A stretch of DNA of 15,003 nucleotides, taken from Desulfobacterales bacterium C00003060. Its GTDB lineage: Bacteria > Desulfobacterota > Desulfobacteria > Desulfobacterales > C00003060. Every line of letters starts with the position of its first letter. The first letter of the stretch is position 1. The DNA is taken from assembly GCA_001751085.1 (NCBI GenBank), contig MAXP01000344.1, forward strand, positions 1-15,003, written 5' to 3'. The translations under genes were made by a program, and so were the position numbers. Positions 1 through 7,825 of the stretch are shown piece after piece. The notes beneath the pieces are model-generated. The model was given only the letters and a program-made list of their open reading frames with translations. It did no database searches and was not told where the DNA came from.

Positions 1-1
1 T

Positions 2-162
2 TATACCTCGGAAGGTTATGAATTGCGTTTTTTTCGGTGAGCAATGAGCATCAAGAGCAAGGCGCGAAGGCGCGGAATAGCAGGCTATTGCAAGCCTGAG
101 CAACGCAGCTATTGATGTTCAGGGCCAGCGAAAAATCGTAAGTTGTGGCCTTTCGAGGTATA
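2..162. repeat. Long imperfect palindrome (intergenic repeat element 1)
   Basis: The two ends of this stretch are inverted copies of each other. TATACCTCG at 2-10 pairs with CGAGGTATA at 153-161, the TTTTTCG run near 29-35 pairs with CGAAAAA near 129-135, and GAGCATCAAGAGC near 46-58 is close to the inverse of GCTATTGATGTTC at 108-120. The centre is the perfect hairpin AATAGC-AG-GCTATT at 76-89. Most arm differences are G/A or T/C changes that would still pair as G-U in RNA. The same 16-base core GGAATAGCAGGCTATT recurs at 5220-5235 inside a second palindrome. This looks like a dispersed palindromic repeat rather than a gene. I see no open frame of substance, and any promoter for the next gene must lie in or beyond this element. 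Confidence 0.7.
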
Positions 163-219
163 TCTCTCATAATTTAAGAATCAGGCAGGAACATGATAAT
201 ATCAAAGGTATCGAGACCA

Positions 220-2802
220 ATGTTTGATTTCTTTAGCAAGAAAAGGCAGCATAAGGCCCTTACGGACGCGGATGACAAGGCCCTTTTCATAGAACGGTAT
301 AAGGCGTTTCGAGATCTCCTCAAAAACAACAACGAAGCTCTGATGACCATGGCCGATATGCAGGAAAAGGCCAGCGGGGCCTTCGTCTTTGACAGGGCCT
401 ATGTGGAGTCATCCTCTCACGCTGTGTGTGAAAGGATCAGGAGGATAGTCGATAATCTGGATATCCTTGCAGATAAAAAATACAAGGATCTGATTATTCC
501 ATATCAAATGATTGATGAAGCCATTCGCAAGTGCCTCACCGCCAACGTCGCCATTCCCAAAACCGATTATGTCCTTCGCCTCAAGGACATCGGAAAAGAA
601 ACCATCCAGTCTGCCGGCGGTAAACTTGCCCATTTGGGAGAGCTTGCCAATGCCCTGGACCTTCCTGTTCCACGAAGCTTTGTGGTAACGACATATGCCT
701 ACCAGGCCTTTGTCCAGCACAATCAGATCCAGGACATCTTGAATGACATGACCAGCAAGCTTGATATCCGCAATTATGACGAGTTGACGGCCAGGAGCCA
801 GGAAATGCAGCAACTGGTCAAAAATGGACAAATACCCCCGGATATTGAAACGGCTGTTCTTGATGCATACACAGCCATGTGTCAGGAGGCAGGGGAACAG
901 GACCTGAAGGTGTCTATACGGAGTAGTGCAATCCTCGAAGACACCATGGCCAGTTTTGCGGGCCAGTATGAATCGGCCCTTAACGTGTCTGCAGAGAACC
1001 TTCTTGCCCAATACAAGAATATCTTATCCAGCCAGTTTACCCCTCGAGCTCTTTTTTACTATAAGGACAAAGGATTTAATATTGAAGAGATGGCCATGGC
1101 GGTGGGTGTGCTGGACATGATCGAGGCCAAGGCAAGCGGTATCATGTATTCACGTGATCCGGGCAACCCCGGGGAAGATGTCACATTGATCAATGCGGTC
1201 TGGGGGCTTGGGGCCTATGCGGTAGGAGGCATAGTGCCCACAGATAACTACAGGGTTTCAGGGGACCAGGCACAGAAGAAGATCATACATGAAAACACAG
1301 GCCGCCAGGAAGTAATGCTGGTCGGGGGGGTGGATGGCCGAACCCACGAGGTTCCAGTACCCGGGGAGTTGCTGGGAAAACCGTGCCTGAGCGACGACCA
1401 GATTTGCAGGCTTGCCTCCTGTGTCCGAAAGGTGGAAGCCCATTTCGGCGAACCCCAGGATATGGAATGGGCCATGGACCAAAACGGTCGGCTGTATCTC
1501 CTCCAAGCCAGGCCATTACGTATGCCCTCTGCGCTTGCCACGACTGACAAAGAGCGGCCAACGGTGATAAAGGGACACAAGATCCTTCTTGATAAGGGAA
1601 CTGTTGCCTGCAGCGGCGCTGGGACAGGCCCTGTTCATATTGCTAGCCGCGATGAGGATCTGGCCGATTTTCCCGAGGGTGGTGTACTCGTGGTAAAACA
1701 CACCCACCCGGAGTTTGCGGTGGTCCTTGAGAAGGCATCTGCTATTGTTTCAGACATTGGAACGGTCCTCGGACACCTGGCTACGGTGGCCAGGGAGTAC
1801 AATGTGCCGGCCATTTTTGATACTGAGAATGCTACCAAGATCCTCGAAAATGGCAAGCAAGTTACCGTGGATGCGGTTTACGCCAATGTTTACGAAGGGG
1901 TCGTAAACGAAGTGCTTCAGCAAAAAAAGACTCATCACGCCTTTAGTGGCTCTCCTGTGTTGAAGCAACTCAAAGATGTCATGCAGATGATAACCCCTTT
2001 AAACCTTACAGATCCCCAGAGCCCGGCCTTTAATCCGAAAGGATGCAAAACGCTTCACGATATTACCAGGTTTGCCCATGAAGTCTCTATGCGGGCCATG
2101 TTTGATCTTAGTAAGGAAAGTCATTTTGCTGCTAGATCGACCAAACAATTGGTCTGCAAGGTTCCCATGCAGTGGTGGATTATTGATCTGGAAGATGGTA
2201 TCAAAGAAGGCGTCAAAGGCAAAAAGGTCAAATATGAGGAGATTGAATCCATCCCCATGCTGTCCGTTTGGGAAGGTATGACAGCCCTGCCCTGGAAAGG
2301 CCCCCCACCGGTGGACACCAAGGGGTTCATGTCAATCATGTTTGGAGCCACAATGGATCCGAGTGTGGACCCATCGGTTCGGAAGCGATTCGTGGACAAG
2401 AATTACATCATCATCTCCAAACACTTCTGCAATTTGAATAGCCGGCTGGGGTTTCACTTTTCCACAACCGAGGCGTATGTCGGTGACAACCCCAATGAAA
2501 ATTATGTCAGCTTTGTGTTCAAAGGTGGCGCAGCCGATGCTGATCGCAAGATAAGACGGGTCCAGTTTGTTGGAAAGATCTTGAGCCATTATGATTTTCG
2601 AGTTGAGATCAAGGACGATGCGCTTTTTGCCCGGCTGGAGGGACACGACCAGGATTATCTGAAGGAGCGCCTCAAGGTATTAGGACACATCATGACGCAT
2701 ACCAGGCAACTCGACATGGTCATGTTCAACGACGCCATGGTGAACTGGTATTACCAGGATATGATAAAAGGGATCGAGTCCTTTGTGAATATACCGCATT
2801 AG
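220..2802 (+). CDS. PEP synthase-like protein with ATP-grasp and phosphohistidine domains, no PEP-barrel (cassette A)
   Basis: The protein has a helical N-terminal region (about 1-120) and then a pyruvate-phosphate-dikinase-type ATP-binding domain (about 125-440). Visible motifs are GGK at 133-135, RSSA at 234-237, PQDMEW at 412-417 and LLQARPL near 427-433. A PEP-utilising mobile domain follows (about 460-555) with the phospho-acceptor histidine in GHLATVARE (H519). Residues of about 570-860 form a domain I do not recognise. It lacks the NDLTQ-type and catalytic-Cys motifs of the PEP-synthase TIM barrel, so a complete PEP synthase reaction is unlikely. Transfer of phosphate from ATP to H519 is the expected chemistry of the family halves present. 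An in-frame ATG at 193 would add nine residues. I prefer 220 because the second copy starts at the aligned codon, and both have CAAAGG followed by 11 bases before the start. The last residues (NIPH) differ from the paralogue because of a repeat insertion at the 3' end. It is the first gene of a cassette with a kinase and a receiver. Confidence 0.9.
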   Translation: MFDFFSKKRQHKALTDADDKALFIERYKAFRDLLKNNNEALMTMADMQEKASGAFVFDRAYVESSSHAVCERIRRIVDNLDILADKKYKDLIIPYQMIDEAIRKCLTANVAIPKTDYVLRLKDIGKETIQSAGGKLAHLGELANALDLPVPRSFVVTTYAYQAFVQHNQIQDILNDMTSKLDIRNYDELTARSQEMQQLVKNGQIPPDIETAVLDAYTAMCQEAGEQDLKVSIRSSAILEDTMASFAGQYESALNVSAENLLAQYKNILSSQFTPRALFYYKDKGFNIEEMAMAVGVLDMIEAKASGIMYSRDPGNPGEDVTLINAVWGLGAYAVGGIVPTDNYRVSGDQAQKKIIHENTGRQEVMLVGGVDGRTHEVPVPGELLGKPCLSDDQICRLASCVRKVEAHFGEPQDMEWAMDQNGRLYLLQARPLRMPSALATTDKERPTVIKGHKILLDKGTVACSGAGTGPVHIASRDEDLADFPEGGVLVVKHTHPEFAVVLEKASAIVSDIGTVLGHLATVAREYNVPAIFDTENATKILENGKQVTVDAVYANVYEGVVNEVLQQKKTHHAFSGSPVLKQLKDVMQMITPLNLTDPQSPAFNPKGCKTLHDITRFAHEVSMRAMFDLSKESHFAARSTKQLVCKVPMQWWIIDLEDGIKEGVKGKKVKYEEIESIPMLSVWEGMTALPWKGPPPVDTKGFMSIMFGATMDPSVDPSVRKRFVDKNYIIISKHFCNLNSRLGFHFSTTEAYVGDNPNENYVSFVFKGGAADADRKIRRVQFVGKILSHYDFRVEIKDDALFARLEGHDQDYLKERLKVLGHIMTHTRQLDMVMFNDAMVNWYYQDMIKGIESFVNIPH

Positions 2803-2840
2803 CTCACTTCAGCTCACATTAGCTCACATTAGCTCACTTG
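2801..2840 (+). repeat. Four tandem 10-bp repeats (AGCTCACWTY-like)
   Basis: Four in-phase decamers occur: AGCTCACTTC, AGCTCACATT, AGCTCACATT and AGCTCACTTG. They begin inside the stop codon of the PEP-synthase-like gene and end just before the ribosome-binding site of the kinase gene. The equivalent junction in cassette B is only three bases long and has none of this. The array therefore appears to be an insertion or expansion in cassette A. Its unit length and near-identity make strand slippage possible. Confidence 0.85.
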
Positions 2841-2854
2841 ATAGGAAATAGTCA

Positions 2855-5104
2855 TTGAAAAAGTATATCAAATACCTTGCCCAAAAACCGGGCATTCGCA
2901 TTGTAAGCTTGATCATCCTGATTCTGCTGACAAGTACGTTTTATCTAACCATGCTCTCAGCCCGCGAGATGAAAAGGATAATCAGTGAGGACTTCAATAA
3001 CCAGCAGCTTGCATTGGCCAGGCATTGCTCCGGCATACTCAGCAACAATGTCCAAACCCTTAAGCGGGAACTGATTACCCTGGGCCTCTCACCCAGAATC
3101 CAGTATGTTGACACAGGCTCCTGGGCAAACCGGATGATAATCTCTCTTTCAAGCATTAGCGATTATGGTGTCATCAAAATACTTCTGACAGACGCCAATG
3201 GGACCGTCTCCTATTCAGTTGATTATACCGATACGGTCTTTGAAGAAAAGGGGTCCTATGAGGATTTGGACTATTTTGAATGGTGCAAGAAACCGGAGAA
3301 TAGAAACAGGGTCTATATGAGCGCAGCCAAAAACGGAGTTGTTACCAACTCCGAGCCAGGCCTCATTATGATGATGGCTGTGCCTGTGTATCAGGTGTCC
3401 AGCAATGAGGCCCACCCTATTCCCACGCAGCAATTCTCCGGCATACTGGCCTTTGTTGTGGACGTTGGTTTACTTGTAGAAGAAATCGTGTCTCCTGTCC
3501 GATCAGGAAAGACGGGGTATGCATGGGTCATTGATGGGTCCGGCACATTCATGTACCACATGGAAAAGGACTTCATTGGTCAGAATGCCTTTGAGATCAG
3601 GAAATTCAAAGCGCCGCATATATCCTTCGGCAAGATTAATATCATACAAAAAACCATGATGTTACAAGGAAAGGAAGGGACTTCCTTGTATACTTCAGGC
3701 TGGCACCGTGGTCTGACCGGCTCCATGAAAAAGTTGATTGCCTATGCCCCGGTGTACATCGGGGCTGCCAACACAAAATGGATATGGTCCGTTGCCGTAG
3801 TGGCACCGGTCAGTGAAGTGCAAGATGCCGTGCACGGTGTGTATTTCAGGCAATCCTTGATACAGGGTGCCTTTACTGTTGCGGTGATTATTGTATTGGC
3901 CTTTTTCATCTCCAACGAAACGGCCTGGCGTCGCACCCTTGAGCAGGAGGTCAAAGAGAAGACCAGAGACCTTGAAAACTATGCCTTGAAGCTAAGACGC
4001 TCTGAGGAAAAATATCGCTTTCTGGTAGAATCGGCTGACGACCTGATTTATATGATAGACAGAGATTGTAATGCCTTGTCTATCAACAAGTATAGCAGTA
4101 AGCTCATAGGATGTCGGTCTGATGACATCATCGGCAAGAACATAAGTGATTTTCTGAAATGTGAAGGCGACGATGACATCTGTTCGATTGTTGAAAGGAT
4201 TTGCGAGACATCGGATAGTGTTCAGCGAGAAGAAAGGGTGACGATAAACAACAAGGAACACTGGCTCGACAGTAAATACAAGCCCGTGGGAACAGACCAG
4301 GATGAAGTAACCGCTGTCCTGGTTATATCGAGGGACATTACAGAACATAAGACCATGGAAGATCAACTCTTCCACACGGAAAAACTGGCATCTTTGGGGT
4401 CCCTTTCGGCCGGTGTGGCCCACGAGATAAACAACCCTATTGCCATCATCCTGGGTTTTACGGAACTATTGCTGGGAAGGTTTGCTGAGGATTCTAAAGA
4501 ATATGAGATTCTCAAGACCATTGAGAGGCAGGGTAACAACTGCAAAAGGATAGTCGAAAACCTCCTCGCTTTTTCTCGGATCCCCAAAAAGTGCACATTA
4601 GAGACCCATGTGGCGGACAATATTCAAAAGGTTGTCAATGTGGTTGTGAATACCCTGGTAACCAAGAAGGTAGACCTCAAGACCGATATAGAAGAAGACC
4701 TCCCGCAAGTGAGAGGGGACGGCCAGCAACTGGAACAGGTATTCTTGAACATTATCAACAATGCTGTGGCTGCTATGGATGGCGGGGGGATCCTGACTAT
4801 CTCAGCACACCGTTCCGATGATATGGTCAGTATAGACTTTAGGGATACAGGCCATGGTATATCCCCAGACGATATGGACAAGATATTCGAACCGTTCTTT
4901 ACGACTAAAAAGGTTGGAGAAGGAACAGGGCTGGGCCTTTCTGTAAGCTACGGTATTGTAAAAAAGTTTGGAGGAGATATCAGAGTCAAGAGCCAAACCG
5001 GAGAGGACGGCAAGGAGCCTGGCACGACCTTTTCCGTGTTATTAGCTGTGGCAGATGGGCAAAATCGTAAATCGGTTGAGCCGGTTGGCCTGTTGGCCTA
5101 TTGA
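2855..5104 (+). CDS. Membrane histidine kinase: dCache sensor, PAS, HisKA, HATPase (cassette A)
   Basis: Inner-membrane sensor kinase of 749 residues. The first helix spans about 14-34. A periplasmic double-Cache-type sensor (about 36-325) carries a typical C-terminal signature around GKTGYAWVIDGSG. The second helix is about 335-354, followed by a charged coiled-coil linker (about 357-390) and PAS (about 385-500). The dimerisation domain has VAHEINNP with phospho-acceptor H523. The ATPase domain has the N box NIINNA (632-637), DTGHG (664-668), FEPFFTT and GEGTGLGLS. The layout is NtrB-like. The start is TTG after AGGAAA at 2843-2848, and the second copy uses TTG at the aligned position. Compared with the paralogue, its stop is mutated (TAG to GAG at codon 742), adding eight residues that run into a repeat. 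The natural partner is the receiver at 5568, although 463 bases of repeat sequence intervene. The ligand cannot be read from sequence; Cache domains usually bind small organic molecules. Confidence 0.93.
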   Translation: MKKYIKYLAQKPGIRIVSLIILILLTSTFYLTMLSAREMKRIISEDFNNQQLALARHCSGILSNNVQTLKRELITLGLSPRIQYVDTGSWANRMIISLSSISDYGVIKILLTDANGTVSYSVDYTDTVFEEKGSYEDLDYFEWCKKPENRNRVYMSAAKNGVVTNSEPGLIMMMAVPVYQVSSNEAHPIPTQQFSGILAFVVDVGLLVEEIVSPVRSGKTGYAWVIDGSGTFMYHMEKDFIGQNAFEIRKFKAPHISFGKINIIQKTMMLQGKEGTSLYTSGWHRGLTGSMKKLIAYAPVYIGAANTKWIWSVAVVAPVSEVQDAVHGVYFRQSLIQGAFTVAVIIVLAFFISNETAWRRTLEQEVKEKTRDLENYALKLRRSEEKYRFLVESADDLIYMIDRDCNALSINKYSSKLIGCRSDDIIGKNISDFLKCEGDDDICSIVERICETSDSVQREERVTINNKEHWLDSKYKPVGTDQDEVTAVLVISRDITEHKTMEDQLFHTEKLASLGSLSAGVAHEINNPIAIILGFTELLLGRFAEDSKEYEILKTIERQGNNCKRIVENLLAFSRIPKKCTLETHVADNIQKVVNVVVNTLVTKKVDLKTDIEEDLPQVRGDGQQLEQVFLNIINNAVAAMDGGGILTISAHRSDDMVSIDFRDTGHGISPDDMDKIFEPFFTTKKVGEGTGLGLSVSYGIVKKFGGDIRVKSQTGEDGKEPGTTFSVLLAVADGQNRKSVEPVGLLAY

Positions 5105-5541
5105 GCCGGTTGAACCCGTTCAGCCGGTTCGCCGGTTAAGGGCTGGGTCAAGAATAACTTGGTAGAATTGGCGCTCAGGTTTGGGTTAGATTTGGCCGAT
5201 CCGATCGAACAAAACCACAGGAATAGCAGGCTATTTCGCGGATTTTGCGAATGAGGATCGGCCGAAGGTGGCCTGAAGATGAGATGCGAAAATGCCAAGT
5301 TATTTTTGACCCAGCCCTAAGCCCGCAAGGCATCTATTTCGGCGTTGCAGGCCTAAGGCTGGAGGTTAGAGGTAGGAAATATTTTTGCCTCAGATCTTAA
5401 GCGAAGCGGTCCCTGGGCCCAGACCGAGATTTATCAGCTTGTAGCCTACAGTGAACATGAGCGCCGGGGCGGGCTTCAAACCTTGGATAAAGTGAAGCGA
5501 CTTCCGGCCAAACCGGCACAACAGGCTAAACGGGCTGAACC
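5074..5541. repeat. Outer inverted repeat pair bounding the kinase-receiver gap of cassette A
   Basis: GGTTGAGCCGGTTGGCCTG starting at 5074 and the inverse of 5519-5541 match at about 19 of 23 positions with one gap. The left copy covers the last codons of the kinase gene. The heptamer GCCGGTT occurs four times at the left end (5080, 5105, 5123, 5131). Inside lie a second palindrome (5139-5318) and about 200 bases (5320-5518) in which I find no credible gene, only the perfect palindrome CTGGGCCCAG at 5413-5422. Cassette B has a gap of just 38 bases here. The whole block is therefore best read as an insertion or accretion of palindromic repeats. No transposase is present. Confidence 0.6.
5139..5318. 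repeat. Long palindrome with shared core (intergenic repeat element 2)
   Basis: The 24-base arms at 5139-5162 and 5295-5318 are inverted copies with a single difference (G versus A, still a G-U pair). Inside them GGCCGATC (5194-5201) pairs with GATCGGCC (5256-5263). The centre is GGAATAGCAGGCTATT (5220-5235), identical over 16 bases to the core of element 1 at 74-89. The arms differ in sequence from those of element 1, so the two share core and architecture rather than full sequence. A long RNA hairpin here could attenuate transcription from the kinase into the receiver gene. Confidence 0.75.
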
Positions 5542-5567
5542 TTATATAAAAACAAAAGGAAAAAATT

Positions 5568-5981
5568 ATGGCTGAAAAGATATTAGTCATTGATGACGAA
5601 CTCGATATGCTGATGCTGTTGAGGATGATCATTGAGGACAACACCGACCATGAGGTAGAGACGACCAATAACCCGTCTGAAGGGTTAAAAATGTTCAAGG
5701 AGAACGATTATGACCTGGTCATTAGCGACCTCAAGATGCCTGGCATGGACGGGATAGAGCTCTCTGATGAATTCAGAGAGATGAAACCTGACATTCCTGT
5801 GGTCATCATCACGGCCTATGGTTCGCTTGAAACAGCTCAGGAGGCTATGAAAAAAGGGGTTGCCGACTTCATCACCAAACCTTTCAGAAAGGACAGTATA
5901 CTCTTTACCATCAACAGGGTGTTAGAACTTGCACGGGTAAAAAGGGAGAACATAGAACTGAAAAAGAGGTTAAGCGAATAG
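5568..5981 (+). CDS. Single-domain response regulator (cassette A)
   Basis: A 137-residue CheY-like receiver with no output domain. Acidic pocket D9-D10, phospho-acceptor D54 in VISDLKMPGMDG, switch threonine T82 in ITAYGS and conserved K104 in KPFRK are all present. The C-terminal stretch of about 25 residues (ILFTINRVLELARVKREN) resembles the helix-linker that precedes the AAA+ domain in NtrC-type regulators, but the protein stops there. It must act by protein-protein contact or as a phosphorelay intermediate. AAAGGA lies 8 bases before the ATG. It matches the cassette B receiver at 114 of 137 residues by direct count. Confidence 0.94.
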   Translation: MAEKILVIDDELDMLMLLRMIIEDNTDHEVETTNNPSEGLKMFKENDYDLVISDLKMPGMDGIELSDEFREMKPDIPVVIITAYGSLETAQEAMKKGVADFITKPFRKDSILFTINRVLELARVKRENIELKKRLSE

Positions 5982-5992
5982 GACCCATTATT

Positions 5993-6220
5993 CTATTTCG
6001 ACCTTGACGCTGCCGCGTTCCCCGAAGCCCCCCTTTTTTTTCTTCTGATCCACCGATATCGAGGGTAATAGGTACGCAGTACTTCTCCGAGCGGTGGGCT
6101 GAAGGTATGGTACCGGTAGAGAGCCCTTTGTCTTTTTCTTTTGTAGGTCGACTCCCACACGTCCTTGAACACCAGTCGGAGAAGTTTCTTGAACAGACTT
6201 GTTTTTTGTTTACCGCTCAC
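5993..6220 (-). CDS. Possible small basic protein, unknown function, with slippery run near its end
   Basis: A 75-codon frame starts with GTG and is preceded by AGGA about seven bases upstream on the minus strand. The product is very basic and begins MSGKQKTSLFKKLLRLVFKD; I do not recognise it. Near the 3' end the minus strand reads A8 then G6 (6041-6028). In the annotated frame the tail after this run is low in character. A shift of -1 on the A run gives a tail ending GERGSVKVEIE and stopping at 5988, which looks more protein-like. Either a programmed slip, a frameshift mutation or chance is possible. It converges on the receiver gene and diverges from the antiporter. It could also be non-coding. 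Confidence 0.35.
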   Translation of the reverse strand: MSGKQKTSLFKKLLRLVFKDVWESTYKRKRQRALYRYHTFSPPLGEVLRTYYPRYRWIRRKKRGASGNAAASRSK

Positions 6221-6256
6221 CTTAATTCCTGCTGCTGCCTTGCGTCTTAAGCTTTT

Positions 6257-6275
6257 TTGAAACCTCCGGTTTCAA
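6257..6275. promoter_or_regulatory. Perfect 8-bp dyad upstream of antiporter promoter
   Basis: TTGAAACC, three bases, GGTTTCAA. It lies 37 bases before the -35 box of the antiporter promoter and in the leader of the possible minus-strand small gene. It lacks a following T run on either strand, so it is not a standard terminator. It could be an operator or a leader hairpin. Confidence 0.35.
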
Positions 6276-6312
6276 TATATGAACCTGGCTCCGTTTCGCT
6301 CCTGTTGTCCAT

Positions 6313-6341
6313 TTGACAGCCTTGTTTGGTTTTGGTATCTT
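6313..6341 (+). promoter_or_regulatory. Sigma-70-type promoter for antiporter
   Basis: A perfect TTGACA (6313-6318) is followed by a 17-base spacer and TATCTT (6336-6341, four of six consensus). It would start transcription near 6348 and give a leader of about 70 bases. It shows that the antiporter is likely transcribed independently of cassette A. Confidence 0.55.
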
Positions 6342-6416
6342 CAAATCGGCATAGCGAAACAACACTCTCCCTTAAGCACAGCTCCCAGCCATTTGGCTTC
6401 CTGAGGATCGCACACG

Positions 6417-7670
6417 ATGATTAACCCTCAGCTTGTTATCAATCTTCTTCTTATTCTAACCGTGGCCTGGGTCATGGGAGACCTTTTCTCTCGATTCGGA
6501 TTGCCGATTATGCTTGGACAGGTACTGGCCGGTGTCGTTCTGGGGCCACCTCTGTTGGGTCTTGTGAGCTGCTCTCCGGCTATTGTACTAATGGCCGACT
6601 GGGGAATGTTCTTTCTCATGTTCTATAGCGGCATGGAGATGGACCCCAAAGAACTCTCAGAGCATATCTGGCCTTCTCTTGCCGTGGCTTTAGGGGGTTT
6701 TGTTCTGCCCTTTGCCGTGGGATACCTCACAGCCAGCGCATTCGGGGGCACCTTATACCAATCCCTCTTTGTGGGACTGGGTGTTTCCATTACAGCGATT
6801 GCTGTTCAATCGGCTATACTCCATTCTATGAGGATAAATGAAAGTGAGCTGGGACACATCATCATTGGAGCCGCCATAGCCGACGACATCTTGTCCTTAA
6901 TGGGTCTGTCAGTCCTTCTCGGTTTGGCCAAAACTGGTACCGTTCAATTCGTAGATTTATCAATTGTTATTCTCAAAGTCATCGCCTTTTTTGGTTTAAC
7001 TATCCTTCTGGGACTCTTTGTCGTGCCGAAAGTGACCGCAAAGCTCCATGATCGGGAGGGCAAGGCCTTTACATTTGCCATGGTGTCGGCCCTGACAATG
7101 GCGTACTTGGCTGAACTGGCGGGTCTTCATGTCATTATTGGAGCTTTTCTCGCCGGACTATTTGTAAGAAAGGAGATTATGGACAAAAACATATACAATA
7201 CTATAAAGGACCGGTTTTTCGGCTTGAGTTATGGGTTTTTTGTTCCTATTTTTTTCGCCTCTTTGGCGTGCCATCTCCAATTTTTCTGGGACTGGCGCTT
7301 CATATCTTTCGCATTGACTCTGACGCTGGTCGCCATCCTTGGCAAGCTCATCGGATGTGGACTGGGTTTGGCTATCTTTAGACGCAATCCTTGGGAATGT
7401 ACAGTCGTAGGTTTGGGAATGAGCGGTCGAGGTGCTGTAGAACTGGTGGTGGCCGCGGTCGTGCTGCAGCTCGGCGACGAGCTAATGTCCACTCATATGA
7501 TTACAGAGCCGTTGTTGACGGGAGCCCAATTCTCTGGCCTGGTCCTGATGGCCTTCATAACAACATTGATCGCCCCTCTTTCTCTGAGATGGGCGGTTCT
7601 AAGAACATGTTTGCCGGATGAGAAGGCTGCCTTCTGCAAGTTGTGGAAGCAGGGTATTGATACTAGTTGA
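6417..7670 (+). CDS. CPA2-family cation/proton antiporter (Na+/H+ exchanger domain)
   Basis: A hydrophobic protein of 417 residues with roughly 12 membrane helices, fitting the sodium/hydrogen exchanger fold. The paired acidic residues AADD-type motif IADDILSLMG (D156-D157) matches the ion-binding Asp-Asp of electrogenic CPA2 antiporters. GPPLLG near 43-48 and GAFLAGLF in the C-terminal half are also typical. It exchanges a monovalent cation for protons across the inner membrane; the ion cannot be decided. It ends right after the membrane domain, so it lacks the C-terminal TrkA/RCK nucleotide-binding region of full-length KefB/KefC proteins. GAGGA sits about 10 bases before the ATG. The next gene, a universal-stress protein, follows after 155 bases, a common pairing for such transporters. 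Confidence 0.9.
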   Translation: MINPQLVINLLLILTVAWVMGDLFSRFGLPIMLGQVLAGVVLGPPLLGLVSCSPAIVLMADWGMFFLMFYSGMEMDPKELSEHIWPSLAVALGGFVLPFAVGYLTASAFGGTLYQSLFVGLGVSITAIAVQSAILHSMRINESELGHIIIGAAIADDILSLMGLSVLLGLAKTGTVQFVDLSIVILKVIAFFGLTILLGLFVVPKVTAKLHDREGKAFTFAMVSALTMAYLAELAGLHVIIGAFLAGLFVRKEIMDKNIYNTIKDRFFGLSYGFFVPIFFASLACHLQFFWDWRFISFALTLTLVAILGKLIGCGLGLAIFRRNPWECTVVGLGMSGRGAVELVVAAVVLQLGDELMSTHMITEPLLTGAQFSGLVLMAFITTLIAPLSLRWAVLRTCLPDEKAAFCKLWKQGIDTS

Positions 7671-7737
7671 AAAGGAGTGAAAGTGAAAAAATGACACCAA
7701 TCAGACCCTAATCTGTGCTTATGAGGCTTTTATTTCC

Positions 7738-7766
7738 TTTACTATTCTTAGAGCGGTTTGTATTAT
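7738..7766 (+). promoter_or_regulatory. Candidate promoter for the stress-protein gene
   Basis: TTTACT (7738-7743), 17 bases, then TATTAT (7761-7766, five of six consensus). Transcription would begin near 7773, downstream of the alternative GTG at 7715. This supports translation from the ATG at 7826. Confidence 0.4.
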
Positions 7767-7825
7767 ATGTGATTGTTGCACAGAATCCAGACAAGATCAC
7801 AAGACGGAAGGTAACCGAGGCTACT

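Noticed and set aside
193..219. ATG at 193 as start of the first PEP-synthase-like gene
   Set aside because: It is possible, but AGGA is only two bases away from it, and the paralogue aligns exactly with ATG 220 including the position of the ribosome site. It is kept only as an alternative.
220..2802. Rifampin phosphotransferase
   Set aside because: That enzyme shares ATP-grasp and histidine domains, but places the substrate domain between them and ends with the histidine domain. Here the extra domain is C-terminal.
2801..2840. CRISPR-like repeats
   Set aside because: The 10-bp units are directly adjacent with no spacers and are far too short; this is a simple tandem array.
5074..5541. Insertion sequence
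   Set aside because: Inverted repeats are present but no transposase frame or clear target-site duplication is visible; it is described as a palindromic repeat block instead.
5390..5698. A minus-strand open frame covering the receiver start and the upstream gap
   Set aside because: It overlaps the ribosome site and first codons of a certain gene, has no ribosome-binding site of its own that I can see, and much of it is palindromic repeat sequence.
7715..7825. GTG start giving a longer stress protein with a hydrophobic leader
   Set aside because: The added residues do not belong to the Usp fold, the GTG has no good ribosome site, and a promoter candidate lies downstream of it.
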